From positions 1-49,244 of the forward strand of contig JAAGNR010000049.1 in NCBI GenBank assembly GCA_010435995.1: DNA of 49,244 bases, written 5' to 3'. Origin of the DNA: Ferrovum sp. (lineage in GTDB: Bacteria > Pseudomonadota > Gammaproteobacteria > Burkholderiales > Ferrovaceae). This document shows, piece after piece, positions 35,599 to 45,960 of this stretch (its first letter is position 1; each line of letters begins with the position of its first letter). Below the pieces are notes generated by a model. It was not told the origin of the DNA, made no database searches, and saw nothing but the letters and a program-made list of their open reading frames with translations. The translations under genes and the position numbers were made by a program.

Positions 35599-36917
35599 GC
35601 AAAAAACCCCATCTCGGGCTGGGAACGCACGCCCGGGAACAATTGGTCAAACGCTTTCTCAACCGCAAGACGGAGGCCACGGCTTCCACGGTATTCGGTG
35701 GAAACTCCGCGTATCTCGATATTCCCGAGGCGTTTTGTCAGTGGAACCGTCACCCCGGTTACGAGAAACTTCTGGTCCCCCGGGCCGCGGCCCAACGCCT
35801 GCGCATTGCCAATCCCTTCTTCAAGACCCATGAAGGCATGGGGGGAGCCACCACTCAGATCGGCGGGCGGTCCTACATCAATTTTTCCCATTACAATTAC
35901 CTCGGCCTGTCCGGTCACCCCAGGGTCAATCAGGCCGCCAAGAATGCCATCGACCACTATGGCACCACGGTCTCCGCCAGCCGACTGGTGGCCGGAGAGC
36001 GTCCGATCCAGCGGGAACTGGAAGAAGCTCTGGCGGCGTTTTATGAAGTGGAGGATTGTGTCGTTTTCGTCAGCGGCCATGCCACCAATGTCAGCACCAT
36101 CGGCTACCTCTTCGGACCCAAGGACCTGGTGGTCCACGACAGCCTGATCCACAACAGTGTGATCGAAGGCATCCAGTTGTCCGGGGCGGCGCGCCGCTCT
36201 TTTCCCCATAACGATCCGGTCGCCCTTGACGCCCTGCTGCAGGAGATCCGGGGCCAGTTCGAGCGCACCCTCATCGTCATCGAGGGACTGTACAGCATGG
36301 ATGGGGACATCCCCGATTTGCCCCGGTTTGTGGACATCAAACAGCGTCATAAAGCCTTTCTCATGGTGGACGAAGCCCATTCCCTGGGCGTTTTAGGAAA
36401 AACCGGGCGCGGCATTCGCGAACATTGCCAAGTCAGTGGGCCGGTCGTGGACATCTGGATGGGCACCCTGAGCAAGTCGTTGGCCAGTTGCGGCGGCTAC
36501 ATCGCCGGGGAACGGGCGCTGATCGAGAATCTGAAATACGCGGCCCCCGGTTTCGTCTACAGCGTCGGTATCGCGCCTGTCCTGGCCGCCGCCGCCCTGG
36601 CCGCGCTCCGCATCCTCGAAGAAGAACCGGAACGGGTGGAACGACTGCACGCCCGCGCCCACCGATTTTTAACCCAAGCCCAGGACCAGGGCATCGACAC
36701 CGGCCTGTCCCAAGGCTATGCCGTGATCCCGGCGCTGGCCGGAGGGTCCATCAAAGCCACCCAATGGTCCAACAAACTTTTTGATCAGGGCATCAATGTG
36801 CAACCCATTCTCTACCCCGCCGTGGAGGAGAAAATGGCCCGACTGCGGTTCTTTCTCAGCAGTCTGCATACCGATACCCAGATCGACACCACGATCCAAA
36901 CCTTGAGCGCCCTGTAA
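35595..36917 (+). CDS. rkpG: Alpha-oxoamine synthase family PLP enzyme (RkpG-like, mirror copy)
   Basis: ATG 35595 sits behind GAGGAG (35585-35590), the best ribosome binding site of the operon, and overlaps the PKS stop by four bases. The product carries the PLP lysine K294 and the D259/H262 cofactor contacts and is expected to condense an acyl thioester with an amino acid. Alternative reading as a plain 2-amino-3-ketobutyrate ligase is less likely given the PKS partner and the N-terminal extension. Confidence 0.83.
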   Translation: MSKKPHLGLGTHAREQLVKRFLNRKTEATASTVFGGNSAYLDIPEAFCQWNRHPGYEKLLVPRAAAQRLRIANPFFKTHEGMGGATTQIGGRSYINFSHYNYLGLSGHPRVNQAAKNAIDHYGTTVSASRLVAGERPIQRELEEALAAFYEVEDCVVFVSGHATNVSTIGYLFGPKDLVVHDSLIHNSVIEGIQLSGAARRSFPHNDPVALDALLQEIRGQFERTLIVIEGLYSMDGDIPDLPRFVDIKQRHKAFLMVDEAHSLGVLGKTGRGIREHCQVSGPVVDIWMGTLSKSLASCGGYIAGERALIENLKYAAPGFVYSVGIAPVLAAAALAALRILEEEPERVERLHARAHRFLTQAQDQGIDTGLSQGYAVIPALAGGSIKATQWSNKLFDQGINVQPILYPAVEEKMARLRFFLSSLHTDTQIDTTIQTLSAL

Positions 36918-36922
36918 AAACA

Positions 36923-38035
36923 ATGTTGACCAAACTCAAAAGCCTTGCAAGGAACACCCTGTTTCTCTATACCGTTGCCCTGCCCACCACGCTATCCATT
37001 CTCTATTTCGGGCTGATCGCTTCCCCGGTGTACATCTCCGAATCCCGCTTTGTGGTCTATACCCCGAGCCAGCATGTCAGTGCCACCAGTTTGTCCAGTC
37101 TGCTGGGGAGCATGTCCGGCAACAATTCCTCCAGCGCCGCCTATGCGGTGCATGACTACATCGATTCGTGGGATGCCATGACAACCCTCGATCAAAAGTT
37201 TAACCTGCGCAAGGTCTACGGCAACCACGACATCGACCTCTTTGACCGTTTTGGGGGACTGGTTTATTCCGAGAGCAGCAATGTGGAGTTATTGCATTAC
37301 TATCGGCATAAGGTGGGCGACAGCATCGACACCACCAGCGGTATCACCAGTCTGAGGGTGAGCGCGTACAGTGCGGCCGAGGCCCAGCAGTTGAACCAGT
37401 TCCTGCTCAAAAAGAGCGAGGACATCGTCAACCAGATGAACGACACGGCCCATAAAATGGCGGTGGAATATGCCAACAAGGAAGTTCTGGAGACCGAGAC
37501 CAAACTGCAGCGGGCCACCGTCGCCTTGGCCACTTACCGAAACAAACATAAGGTGTTCAGCCCACCGGCCCAATCCGCCCTGCAACTGCAGATGGTGTCC
37601 AAACTGCAGGACCAGTTGATCGCCAACAAAGGTCAACTGGATGCCATTCAGATTCATGCTCCCCGTAATCCCCAAATCCCGGTGTTGGAAAGCAACATCC
37701 ATTCCCTGGAGCAGGAAATCCAGAAACTGTCTGGCGAAGTCACCGGCGCAGGAGAATCTCTGGCCACCAAGGATGTGGAGTATGAACGACTGACTGTCAA
37801 CCAGGCCCTCCAGCAAAAACTGCTGGAAGTGTCGGTCGCCAGTCTGGAACAGGCCAGACTCACCGCCTTGAAGCAGGAACTCTACCTCGAAACCATCAGC
37901 AACCCCAGTTTGCCCGACGACAATGAAGAACCCAAGCGCGGTCAGGACATCCTCGCCACCCTCCTGGTTTCCCTGATCGTTTGGGGTATCCTCACCATCG
38001 TCATTGCCGGGGTAAGAGAACACCATGACCGGTAG
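36923..38035 (+). CDS. kpsE: Capsule export inner-membrane co-polymerase (KpsE/PCP-type, mirror copy)
   Basis: Begins five bases after the rkpG-like TAA and stops at TAG (38033-38035) inside kpsM, one of two genes here that use TAG as a true stop. Two transmembrane helices flank a coiled-coil periplasmic domain, as in KpsE/BexC/CtrB partners of KpsMT. Confidence 0.87.
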   Translation: MLTKLKSLARNTLFLYTVALPTTLSILYFGLIASPVYISESRFVVYTPSQHVSATSLSSLLGSMSGNNSSSAAYAVHDYIDSWDAMTTLDQKFNLRKVYGNHDIDLFDRFGGLVYSESSNVELLHYYRHKVGDSIDTTSGITSLRVSAYSAAEAQQLNQFLLKKSEDIVNQMNDTAHKMAVEYANKEVLETETKLQRATVALATYRNKHKVFSPPAQSALQLQMVSKLQDQLIANKGQLDAIQIHAPRNPQIPVLESNIHSLEQEIQKLSGEVTGAGESLATKDVEYERLTVNQALQQKLLEVSVASLEQARLTALKQELYLETISNPSLPDDNEEPKRGQDILATLLVSLIVWGILTIVIAGVREHHDR

Positions 38036-38816
38036 AACCCAACCCACCTTCTGGCATCAACTCGCCATCCAGGGACGAGTCATCTGGGCGCTCGTCCTGC
38101 GCGAAATGATCACCCGCTTCGGAAGAGAGGGCATCGGCATCCTCTGGCTTTTGGGCGAACCCGCCATGTTCATCATTGGAGTGATGACCATCTTCTCGCA
38201 GATGGACGAGGCCAGAAACGGCATCCCCATTGCCGAATACCTGGCCGTCAGTTATCCGACCCTGCTGCTCTGGCGCAACACCACGGGCCGTGTCGCCAAA
38301 GCCATCGAATCCAACCGGGCCTTGCTGCACCACGGCCCGATTCGTCCCATCGATCTCTTCTACTCCCGCATCCTGCTGGAATTCTCCGGGGCGGCGGGCA
38401 GTTTCTTGATGCTGTACCTGGTATTCGTCGCCCTTGGAATCTGTCACTGGCCCGCCGATGTCCTGCAAATGATCCTCGGCTACCTGATGGTGGTCTGGTT
38501 CTCCTTCGGCTTCGTCCTGTTGATGGGTGCCCTCAGCGAACTGAGTGAAACCATCGACCGCATCTCTCACATCATTCTTTATTTGATGATCCCATTTTCT
38601 GGAGTGTTTGCGCCCGCCGAAATTATCCCGGAAAAATTTCGAGACGCCATGCTCCTGTTTCCCTTATTGGATACCGTGGAAATGTTCCATGCGGGCTACT
38701 TCGGGGAACGGATGCATACCTATTATTCAGTGCCCTACACGCTTATGGCCAATCTGGTGATGACCTTTATGGGTTTGCTGCTGACCCAACTGGCGATACG
38801 GCGGGTGACCGTATGA
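38025..38816 (+). CDS. kpsM: Capsule/LPS ABC exporter permease (KpsM/Wzm-type, mirror copy)
   Basis: ABC-2 membrane subunit of about six spans. Its ATG lies within the last codons of kpsE and its TGA within the ATGA start of kpsT, so stoichiometric expression by translational coupling is likely. Confidence 0.91.
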   Translation: MTGRTQPTFWHQLAIQGRVIWALVLREMITRFGREGIGILWLLGEPAMFIIGVMTIFSQMDEARNGIPIAEYLAVSYPTLLLWRNTTGRVAKAIESNRALLHHGPIRPIDLFYSRILLEFSGAAGSFLMLYLVFVALGICHWPADVLQMILGYLMVVWFSFGFVLLMGALSELSETIDRISHIILYLMIPFSGVFAPAEIIPEKFRDAMLLFPLLDTVEMFHAGYFGERMHTYYSVPYTLMANLVMTFMGLLLTQLAIRRVTV

Positions 38817-39478
38817 CCGCCACCATCTTCGAACTCAAGGAGGTTTGCAAAAGCTACCCCATCCACCATGGTAAAGCCCAGCGGCAGGTGCTCAACAACA
38901 TCAGCCTGAAAGTCCGGGAAGGCGAACGCTGGGGAATCCTGGGACGCAATGGAGCCGGTAAATCCACCCTGATCCGCCTCATCAGTGGGGCAGAATCTCC
39001 CCATTCGGGAAGCGTCACCAAATACCGCTCGATCTCCTGGCCCCTCGCTTTCGGGGGGGCCTTTCAAGGCAGTCTGACGGGGCGGGACAATGTCCGATTG
39101 ATCTGTCGGATCTACAACATCGACTTCAAGGACTGTATTGCCTTTGTGGAAGATTTTGCCGAACTGGGCGCCTACCTCTACGAACCCGTCAAAAGCTACT
39201 CCTCCGGAATGGCCGCACGACTGGCCTTCGCCATCTCCATGTCCGTGGAATTTGACTGTTTCCTGATTGACGAAGCCATGTCCGTGGGGGATCATCGTTT
39301 TCACGAGAAATGCAACCAGGAACTCTTCGACAAGAGAAAAGACCGCGCCATGATCATCGTCGCCCACCAGATGGACCTGATTCGGAATCACTGCGACCAT
39401 GCGGCGATTCTCCATCATGGAGAACTTCAGGTATGCGATACGGTAGAACAAGCAATCGTTCGTTATGGAGATTTATAA
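38813..39478 (+). CDS. kpsT: Capsule/LPS ABC exporter ATPase (KpsT/Wzt-type, mirror copy)
   Basis: Complete nucleotide-binding subunit with Walker A, SSGM signature and Walker B/Glu154. Its terminal codons contain GGAG, which serves as ribosome binding site for the sulfotransferase ATG three bases after its stop. This is the last GC-rich gene before composition shifts to AT-rich. Confidence 0.91.
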   Translation: MTATIFELKEVCKSYPIHHGKAQRQVLNNISLKVREGERWGILGRNGAGKSTLIRLISGAESPHSGSVTKYRSISWPLAFGGAFQGSLTGRDNVRLICRIYNIDFKDCIAFVEDFAELGAYLYEPVKSYSSGMAARLAFAISMSVEFDCFLIDEAMSVGDHRFHEKCNQELFDKRKDRAMIIVAHQMDLIRNHCDHAAILHHGELQVCDTVEQAIVRYGDL

Positions 39479-39481
39479 CCT

Positions 39482-39982
39482 ATGCGCCCATCAAAACGCA
39501 TAATCGTTGTATTAGGCATGCACCGTAGCGGTACCAGCGCGGTGACCTGTGGATTAACAGCCCTGGGTGTCGATCTGGGAAACAAATTGTTGCCGCCCGT
39601 TGAAGGTATCAATGCGAAAGGCTTTTTTGAAGATATTGATATTTATGCATTTAATATGGAAATTCTGCAGGCTATAAACAGCGACTGGCACTGCTTGGCC
39701 CCGATCGAACCGCATGACATTGAAACCCTCAATCAAAAAGGTTATTTCTTGCGTGCAGTGGATCTGCTTCGGCGAAAGACGGCAGGCACCCCAATCTTCG
39801 GCTTTAAAGACCCGCGCCTAGCCAAATTATTGCCTTTCTGGAAACCCATATTCATCCATTGTGGATTTGACATCAGCTATGTATTGGCAATTCGCAATCC
39901 CCTCAGCATTGCACGATCGTTAGCGAACCGCGATGGGTTCAGCCACGAAAAAGTTATATGCTATGGCTGGGTCATGTCTTAA
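39482..39982 (+). CDS. Sulfotransferase-family N-terminal part (mirror copy, frameshifted)
   Basis: Carries the PAPS-binding MHRSGTSA loop and the RNPLSIARSLANRDGF segment, then leaves frame at the A-run 39948-39952. Adding one A joins it to the frame ending at 44052 and gives one protein of 1523 aa. The identical indel occurs in both arms, as expected if both derive from one assembled sequence. Confidence 0.84.
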   Translation: MRPSKRIIVVLGMHRSGTSAVTCGLTALGVDLGNKLLPPVEGINAKGFFEDIDIYAFNMEILQAINSDWHCLAPIEPHDIETLNQKGYFLRAVDLLRRKTAGTPIFGFKDPRLAKLLPFWKPIFIHCGFDISYVLAIRNPLSIARSLANRDGFSHEKVICYGWVMS

Positions 39983-42900
39983 CCAGTATTAAGCACACAG
40001 AAACATATCATCGAGTACTGATTGATTACTACTGTCTGATGGAGGAACCACAAAAAAACCTAGAATTGGTCGCAAAACGGTTGGGTTTGGCAAAAGACGC
40101 ACAAGCAATGCAACTCTACCAATCCGAGTTTATTGATAAAAAATTACGGCATACGATTTATGATGAAAATGATTTGGCACTTGACCCGGCTTGTCCGCCG
40201 TTAGCACATGAACTCTATGTCGCACTACTTGATGCCGTAACCGATAACAGACAACAACAAATAGAACTACCGGAATTTTATGCGCGCACTGAAATATGGA
40301 TAAATGAATTTGAACGACTTAAATCCAGTTTGCGCTTGGCAGATCAACTTACAGCACAGGTCAATCAACTTAATCAATCCATCGCAGTTCGTAATGCGGA
40401 AATCACAGGTATTGTCACATCCGCAATTGCACAAGACCCAAATATTTTTAAGCAAGAGTTTGATCCGGCTTGGTATGTAAAGAAATATCCGGATATCGAT
40501 CCCTCGCTAGTGGATCCATATCAGCACTACATCAGTTATGGCATTTCGGAAGGGAGAATCCCATCTGATAATCTTATTGGTTTCACTCGTGATGGATTAC
40601 TGAACGCATTAAAGGAAATTCAAGCGCAGCGCGATCAATCGATGGCACTAGCCGAAGGTCAACTACAACAGATAGCAGAACAAAAAAAAGAAAATTCCAA
40701 GCAAACAGACATACTCAATCAGGAATTGCAACGCCTGCAAATGGAGTATGCGGCGCGAGAACATACGCATAGAACAACCATTGACTCATTGCAAAGTGAA
40801 CTGACCAACCATTTGCGCAACCAGGCGCAAAAAGAACAGGAAATATCAGCACAGATATTGGGTATTCAACGGCAGGCCGACACCGATAAAGCGGCTTTAA
40901 GCCAACAGTACGAAGCAGTGATTCGGGAGTTGCACGATCAAAAAGCGGAGAACGAATGGCTGACTGCAGAGCGCATTAATATTCTCAATCAGGAATTGCA
41001 GCGCCTGCAAACGGAGTATGCGGAGCGTGAACATACGCATAGAACAACCATTGATTCATTGCAAAGTGAACTGACCAATAATTTACGCAACCAGTCGCAA
41101 CGAGAACAGGAAATATCAGCACAGATATTGGGTATTCAACGGCAGGCCGACACCGATAAAGCGGCTTTAAGCCAACAGTACGAAGCGGTGATTCGGGAAC
41201 TGCACGATCAAAAGGCGGAGAACGAATGGCTGACTGCAGAGCGCATTAATATTCTCAATCAGGAACTACAGCGCCTGCAAACGGAGTATGCGGCGCGTGA
41301 ACTTACGCATAGAACAACCATGGATTCATTGCAAAGTGAACTGACTAACCATTTGCGCAACCAAGTGCAACGCGAACAGGAAATATCAGCACAGATATTG
41401 GGTATTCAACGGCAGGCTGACACCGATAAAGCGGCATTAAGCCAACAGTACGAGGCCAAAATTCAAACTTTGCACGATCAAAAGGCAGAGCATGAGCAGA
41501 TTTCTGTAGAGCGCATTCAAATGCTCAACCAGGAACTGCATCATTTGCGGTCGGAAAACGAAACAGGGAAACGGGTTCATGCAGAAGCCATAGTTTCTCT
41601 TCAAAATAAGCTGGCTGATAATTTGGGAGTGCAAGTCCAGCGTGAGCGGGAAATGGCGAGCCAACTTATTGCTTTGCAACAGCAAGCCGAACAGGAAAAA
41701 GTCAAACAAGCACATGGTTATGGTGAACAAGAACGAGTTCTGCACTATCGATATGCAGAGCGTGAAAAAAAACTTATCCAGCAAATTCAAACCGACCAGC
41801 AATCGCATGAACAGCAAAAAAGTGAGCAGCGACGCGAGTATGTCGAGGCCTTCAATAAACAATTGTCCATCAAGCAGGATGAGATACATAAGTTAACGCG
41901 GAATTGGTTGGCCACAGAACAAGCACAAATACAGATGATTAGTCATCTCCAGCATCAATTGAATTCCATGCGTAACACATTTTTATGGCGCTCGACGGCT
42001 CCGTTTCGTAATTTAATTCGCTTGCTGAGTGTAAATAATTCAGTTAAGGATGACGCTGTACTGAAAAGTACTGAGCAGGTTATCGAAAAAATTCACCAGA
42101 ATGGAATCATAGAAACTCAGGCTGAAACTGTTGATGACACCGCTCTAAATTTAGCATCCACACTACAAAATAAAACCGGAGTAAGAGATATGTCTCTAAG
42201 CCAATATAACACTGCAGTATCCACTTTAGATGAACTATTGTCTTACCATGATGAACGCTTTATTCGCTGTGCTTACCTAACTCTGCTTGGCCGCACACCC
42301 GATGCAGATGGCATGGGGTTCTACCTTAAAAAAATCAGGTCAGGTACCAGTAAGGCTGAAATTATTTATCAAATAAGTTCTAGTAAAGAAGGAAAAAAAC
42401 ATCATGCATACCTGGCGGGATTAGATAAATTTATACTGAGCCGCAGATGGATGAGATACTCTTTTTTGCGTATGCTTTTATGCAAATGGCTGGATGGTGG
42501 TTATACAGGGAAAAAAATTAGAGTATTAGAAAATCAGTTGTATCAACTGGACGAAAAAAACAAGAAGTACCATGTTCAGTTTGATATGGCAATCAGCAAT
42601 CTAAGGAAATTAATAGTACAGCAAGTACAGAGTATAATAACAACCAACAATAATTTTCAAAAGTCTACAGCAGAAACATCGAGCATGGCCGAAAAACATT
42701 TTGATTCTGAGTGGTATTTGCAGAGATATCCTGATGTGGCTCTCAGTGGTATGAATCCTTATGAACACTATAAAAAATATGGTAAAGAGGAGGGGAGAGA
42801 GATGCGTTACTTTTCTCTCCATAACAAATTATATGTTAATGAAGGAGTTTCTGAAAGTGTCAGTAATCCATACGAATATTATGCCAATCTTTGTCTTGAT

Positions 42901-44052
42901 GAAGAAAGGGATGCTGAGAAATTATCTCCGATAAAAGCCGAATACTTTGATAATGAAGCAATCAACTATTATGGTTATATTCGTGCGGTGAGTGGGTTAG
43001 GAAGTGCAAGTCGTAGTTATATACATGCCTTACAACATTGTGATAGAAAAGTAACAGCACTCAATCTTCCATGCGGTTTAGAAGAGATTGATTTTCCTGT
43101 AGAGACCACCCCTAATGAATCCGCTATGTTTAATATTGTTCATATGAATGCGGACTCCATCCAATATTTTTTTAGTCGAATGGGCAAGGATTGCTTGGCT
43201 GGGCGATACAACATAGGATTATGGGTCTGGGAATTAGCTGCGTTCAGACCAGACTGGTACGATAGTTTTATGCCTTTTCATGAAATATGGGTCCCGAGTG
43301 AATTTTGCAAACAAAGTATATCAGCAATTTCTCCTGTGCCAGTGTATGTGGTTCCACATGTGGTTGAAGAGCAGATAATAACCGATTCCAATAAGCGTAG
43401 TTACTTTAATCTGCCAGATGAAGTTTTTATATTTGGATATATGTTTGATTGCTCAAGTTCTATTGCCAGAAAAAACCCGTTTTCACTAATCAAAGCGTTC
43501 AAGGAAGCGTATGCTAAAAGTGAGGATGTTATACTTCTTTTAAAGATTGCTAATGGTGATATGGATCCGGAGTTATATCATACTATTCAAAAAGTTATCG
43601 ATGGACATCATAATATTCGGACAATTGAGAGATCTCTGGATAAGATAGATGTTATAAGGTTTTTTGATGTAATTGACTGTTATGTATCGCCGCATCGTAC
43701 TGAAGGGTTTGGATTGACTATTGCCGAAGCTATGCTTGCAGGTAAGCCCGTAATAGCTACAGATTATGGTGGTTCTACTGATTTTGTAAAATCAGGACAT
43801 GCTTATCCTGTGAGATGCGATTTGGTTCCTATCAGTCAGCAGCATGGTCCATATCTGCCCGGATACATTTGGGCAGAGCCTGATATTGATCATCTTGTTG
43901 AGCAACTAAAAGATGTTTACGAGCATCAAGAGATTGCACTTTTACGAGGAAAAATAGCATGTAATTTTGTTAAAGAACAGTATTCTGTGGATCGCATCGC
44001 AGACATCATGACAAACAGGTTTAAAATGATATTACAAAAAACTCAAGGATGA
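39958..44052 (+). CDS. Sulfotransferase C-terminus, coiled coil, DUF4214 and glycosyltransferase fusion (mirror copy)
   Basis: The ATG at 39958 is the first methionine after the frameshift, not a credible native start (no Shine-Dalgarno, mid-domain). The 270-bp repeats lie at 40711-41790, the DUF4214-like segment near 42245-42400, and the GT4-type catalytic region from about 42910 to the stop. The final codons contain AAGGA, the ribosome binding site of the following GT2 gene. Confidence 0.84.
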   Translation: MLWLGHVLTSIKHTETYHRVLIDYYCLMEEPQKNLELVAKRLGLAKDAQAMQLYQSEFIDKKLRHTIYDENDLALDPACPPLAHELYVALLDAVTDNRQQQIELPEFYARTEIWINEFERLKSSLRLADQLTAQVNQLNQSIAVRNAEITGIVTSAIAQDPNIFKQEFDPAWYVKKYPDIDPSLVDPYQHYISYGISEGRIPSDNLIGFTRDGLLNALKEIQAQRDQSMALAEGQLQQIAEQKKENSKQTDILNQELQRLQMEYAAREHTHRTTIDSLQSELTNHLRNQAQKEQEISAQILGIQRQADTDKAALSQQYEAVIRELHDQKAENEWLTAERINILNQELQRLQTEYAEREHTHRTTIDSLQSELTNNLRNQSQREQEISAQILGIQRQADTDKAALSQQYEAVIRELHDQKAENEWLTAERINILNQELQRLQTEYAARELTHRTTMDSLQSELTNHLRNQVQREQEISAQILGIQRQADTDKAALSQQYEAKIQTLHDQKAEHEQISVERIQMLNQELHHLRSENETGKRVHAEAIVSLQNKLADNLGVQVQREREMASQLIALQQQAEQEKVKQAHGYGEQERVLHYRYAEREKKLIQQIQTDQQSHEQQKSEQRREYVEAFNKQLSIKQDEIHKLTRNWLATEQAQIQMISHLQHQLNSMRNTFLWRSTAPFRNLIRLLSVNNSVKDDAVLKSTEQVIEKIHQNGIIETQAETVDDTALNLASTLQNKTGVRDMSLSQYNTAVSTLDELLSYHDERFIRCAYLTLLGRTPDADGMGFYLKKIRSGTSKAEIIYQISSSKEGKKHHAYLAGLDKFILSRRWMRYSFLRMLLCKWLDGGYTGKKIRVLENQLYQLDEKNKKYHVQFDMAISNLRKLIVQQVQSIITTNNNFQKSTAETSSMAEKHFDSEWYLQRYPDVALSGMNPYEHYKKYGKEEGREMRYFSLHNKLYVNEGVSESVSNPYEYYANLCLDEERDAEKLSPIKAEYFDNEAINYYGYIRAVSGLGSASRSYIHALQHCDRKVTALNLPCGLEEIDFPVETTPNESAMFNIVHMNADSIQYFFSRMGKDCLAGRYNIGLWVWELAAFRPDWYDSFMPFHEIWVPSEFCKQSISAISPVPVYVVPHVVEEQIITDSNKRSYFNLPDEVFIFGYMFDCSSSIARKNPFSLIKAFKEAYAKSEDVILLLKIANGDMDPELYHTIQKVIDGHHNIRTIERSLDKIDVIRFFDVIDCYVSPHRTEGFGLTIAEAMLAGKPVIATDYGGSTDFVKSGHAYPVRCDLVPISQQHGPYLPGYIWAEPDIDHLVEQLKDVYEHQEIALLRGKIACNFVKEQYSVDRIADIMTNRFKMILQKTQG
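40711..41790 (+). repeat. Four 270-bp tandem repeats encoding coiled coil (mirror copy)
   Basis: Units start at 40711, 40981, 41251 and 41521. Units 1-3 are near-identical and unit 4 is diverged but has the same 90-codon period. Confidence 0.9.
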
Positions 44053-44055
44053 TTT

Positions 44056-45648
44056 ATGAATAGTATTTTGTCAATTGTTGTCCCTGTCTTTAATATTTCG
44101 AAAGCATTGTTACAAAAATGTATAGAATCTGTTCGAGCACAGAGCGATCCGAACTGGGAGTTGGTGCTTTGTGATGATTGCTCAACAGATAATGAAACAC
44201 TTGACTGTCTTGAGGCATACCGTGGTATAGATCATCGCATACGAGTTGTACGGAAACCTAATAATGATGGTATTGCTATTACAACTAATAAAGCAATCGA
44301 ATTTACGATTGGAGATTTTGTTGGTTTTCTTGACAATGATGACGAGCTGGCAACAGATGCTGTTGCTGAAGTACACAAGTACATACTTAATCCTCCCGAG
44401 ACTGATCTTCTATATACTGACGAAGATAAATTGGATGAGTATGATAACCATTGCGACTCGTATTACAAACCAGACTGGTCGCCAGAACATATACTCTCTT
44501 GTATGTATGTTCTTCACTTTACTGTTATTCGAAAAACGCTTTTGTGTAAACTTAAACTCCTTCGTTTCGAATTTGACGGTGCTCAAGACTACGATCTTGT
44601 GTTGCGAGCAAGTAAGGAAGCGCGTCACATAGGACACATCGCAAAAGTTCTTTATCATTGGCGAAAGATTCCTGGTTCCGCTGCCGACATTGTGGACGCA
44701 AAGCCAAAGGCGTTAGATAATGCGGCACGGAGTTTATCGGATGTCATGGGGTGCCCTGTTGAACAGGGTATGCTTCTGGGCTTGTGGCGCGTACGTCCTT
44801 CGCTTGGCTCATATCCACCAGTCACTTTATTAATTCCAACAAATGATGTGGTCAAAGATGTTCCTGAGCGAGGGAAGATTAACTTACTGGTCAATTTTCT
44901 CTGTAGCATTAAGGAAAAAACAACTTATCCAAACTATAAGGTTATTGTAGTGGACAACCACAACATGTCGAATGAAACCAAAGAATCATTGGCAGCGCTT
45001 GATATGGACATCCGTATAGAAAGTTATCGGCAACAGCCCGGCCAATTCAGTTTTGCGGCGAAGTTTAATTACTGTTGGCCCTTAGTAGAAACCGAGCATG
45101 TAATTATTCTTAATGATGACATGGAGGTGATATCGCCTGGTTGGATTGAAGCGCTTCTTGAACCAATGCAGGATGATGGTGTGGGGATCGTGGGTGCCCG
45201 TCTGCTGCACGCTGACCGCACTATACAGCATGTAGGTATGGTGTTGGGTGTGCATAACGGTGCGGCGCATATTTATCATGGTTTTCCTGCGGAATATGTG
45301 GGTTATAACGGATACACGCATGTAATCAGAAATTACTCGGCGGTAACAGGCGCATGTATGCTCACGCGGCGTAGCCTGTTAAAACGATTGACTGGTTTTG
45401 ACGAACGTTTCAGAATCGATTATAACGATGTTGATTATTGTTTGAGAGTTAGAGAACTAGGTTTTCGAGTGGTTTATACACCGTTTGCTGAGCTGTATCA
45501 TTTTGAAAGTTATTCTGTCGTACGAGAGGTTGCTGATAGTAATGAAACGCTCCTTTTTCGTGATCGCTGGGCTGAAGTTATTTTCCGTGATCCATATTAC
45601 AATGAAAACTTGCCTCGTGACCGACATGATTATGTTCATGTTTTGTAG
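44056..45648 (+). CDS. Two-domain family-2 glycosyltransferase (mirror copy)
   Basis: Starts three bases after the preceding TGA, with AAGGA seven bases before the ATG, and ends VHVL-TAG. Two GT2 modules each have their own acidic metal-binding motif (LDNDDE and LNDDME), so it may add two residues or alternate linkages; a polymerase-like role cannot be excluded. Confidence 0.91.
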   Translation: MNSILSIVVPVFNISKALLQKCIESVRAQSDPNWELVLCDDCSTDNETLDCLEAYRGIDHRIRVVRKPNNDGIAITTNKAIEFTIGDFVGFLDNDDELATDAVAEVHKYILNPPETDLLYTDEDKLDEYDNHCDSYYKPDWSPEHILSCMYVLHFTVIRKTLLCKLKLLRFEFDGAQDYDLVLRASKEARHIGHIAKVLYHWRKIPGSAADIVDAKPKALDNAARSLSDVMGCPVEQGMLLGLWRVRPSLGSYPPVTLLIPTNDVVKDVPERGKINLLVNFLCSIKEKTTYPNYKVIVVDNHNMSNETKESLAALDMDIRIESYRQQPGQFSFAAKFNYCWPLVETEHVIILNDDMEVISPGWIEALLEPMQDDGVGIVGARLLHADRTIQHVGMVLGVHNGAAHIYHGFPAEYVGYNGYTHVIRNYSAVTGACMLTRRSLLKRLTGFDERFRIDYNDVDYCLRVRELGFRVVYTPFAELYHFESYSVVREVADSNETLLFRDRWAEVIFRDPYYNENLPRDRHDYVHVL

Positions 45649-45768
45649 TACTGTATCCCTGCCAAGTGTTCTGTTAAGCTGAGTGGTTATCAGGTTGTTG
45701 AAAAACGAGGCCATCCTTACGGTTTATTCCTCATGAAACGAAGAAATTTCCCCAACTTTTCACCAATT

Positions 45769-45960
45769 GCGAGGTGTCGCCCGATGGCGCCATCCCTGCC
45801 AACCTCTTTTCAAGCCCTGAACCCGGCTATTTGCCATTATTTTGGTGCACGGTCAGTGATCAACCATAATTTTTCCATATTTGGGACGGATTTCTCCCTA
45901 TGCAGTAGACCATCTCCAACCAATAGGGGTTGGCAGGGATGGCGCGAAACGACACCTCGC
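45769..45960. repeat. MITE-like pair of short repeats (mirror copy)
   Basis: Copy D at 45769-45799 and copy C at 45933-45960 as inverted ends of a 192-bp unit next to the IS right end. Confidence 0.6.
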
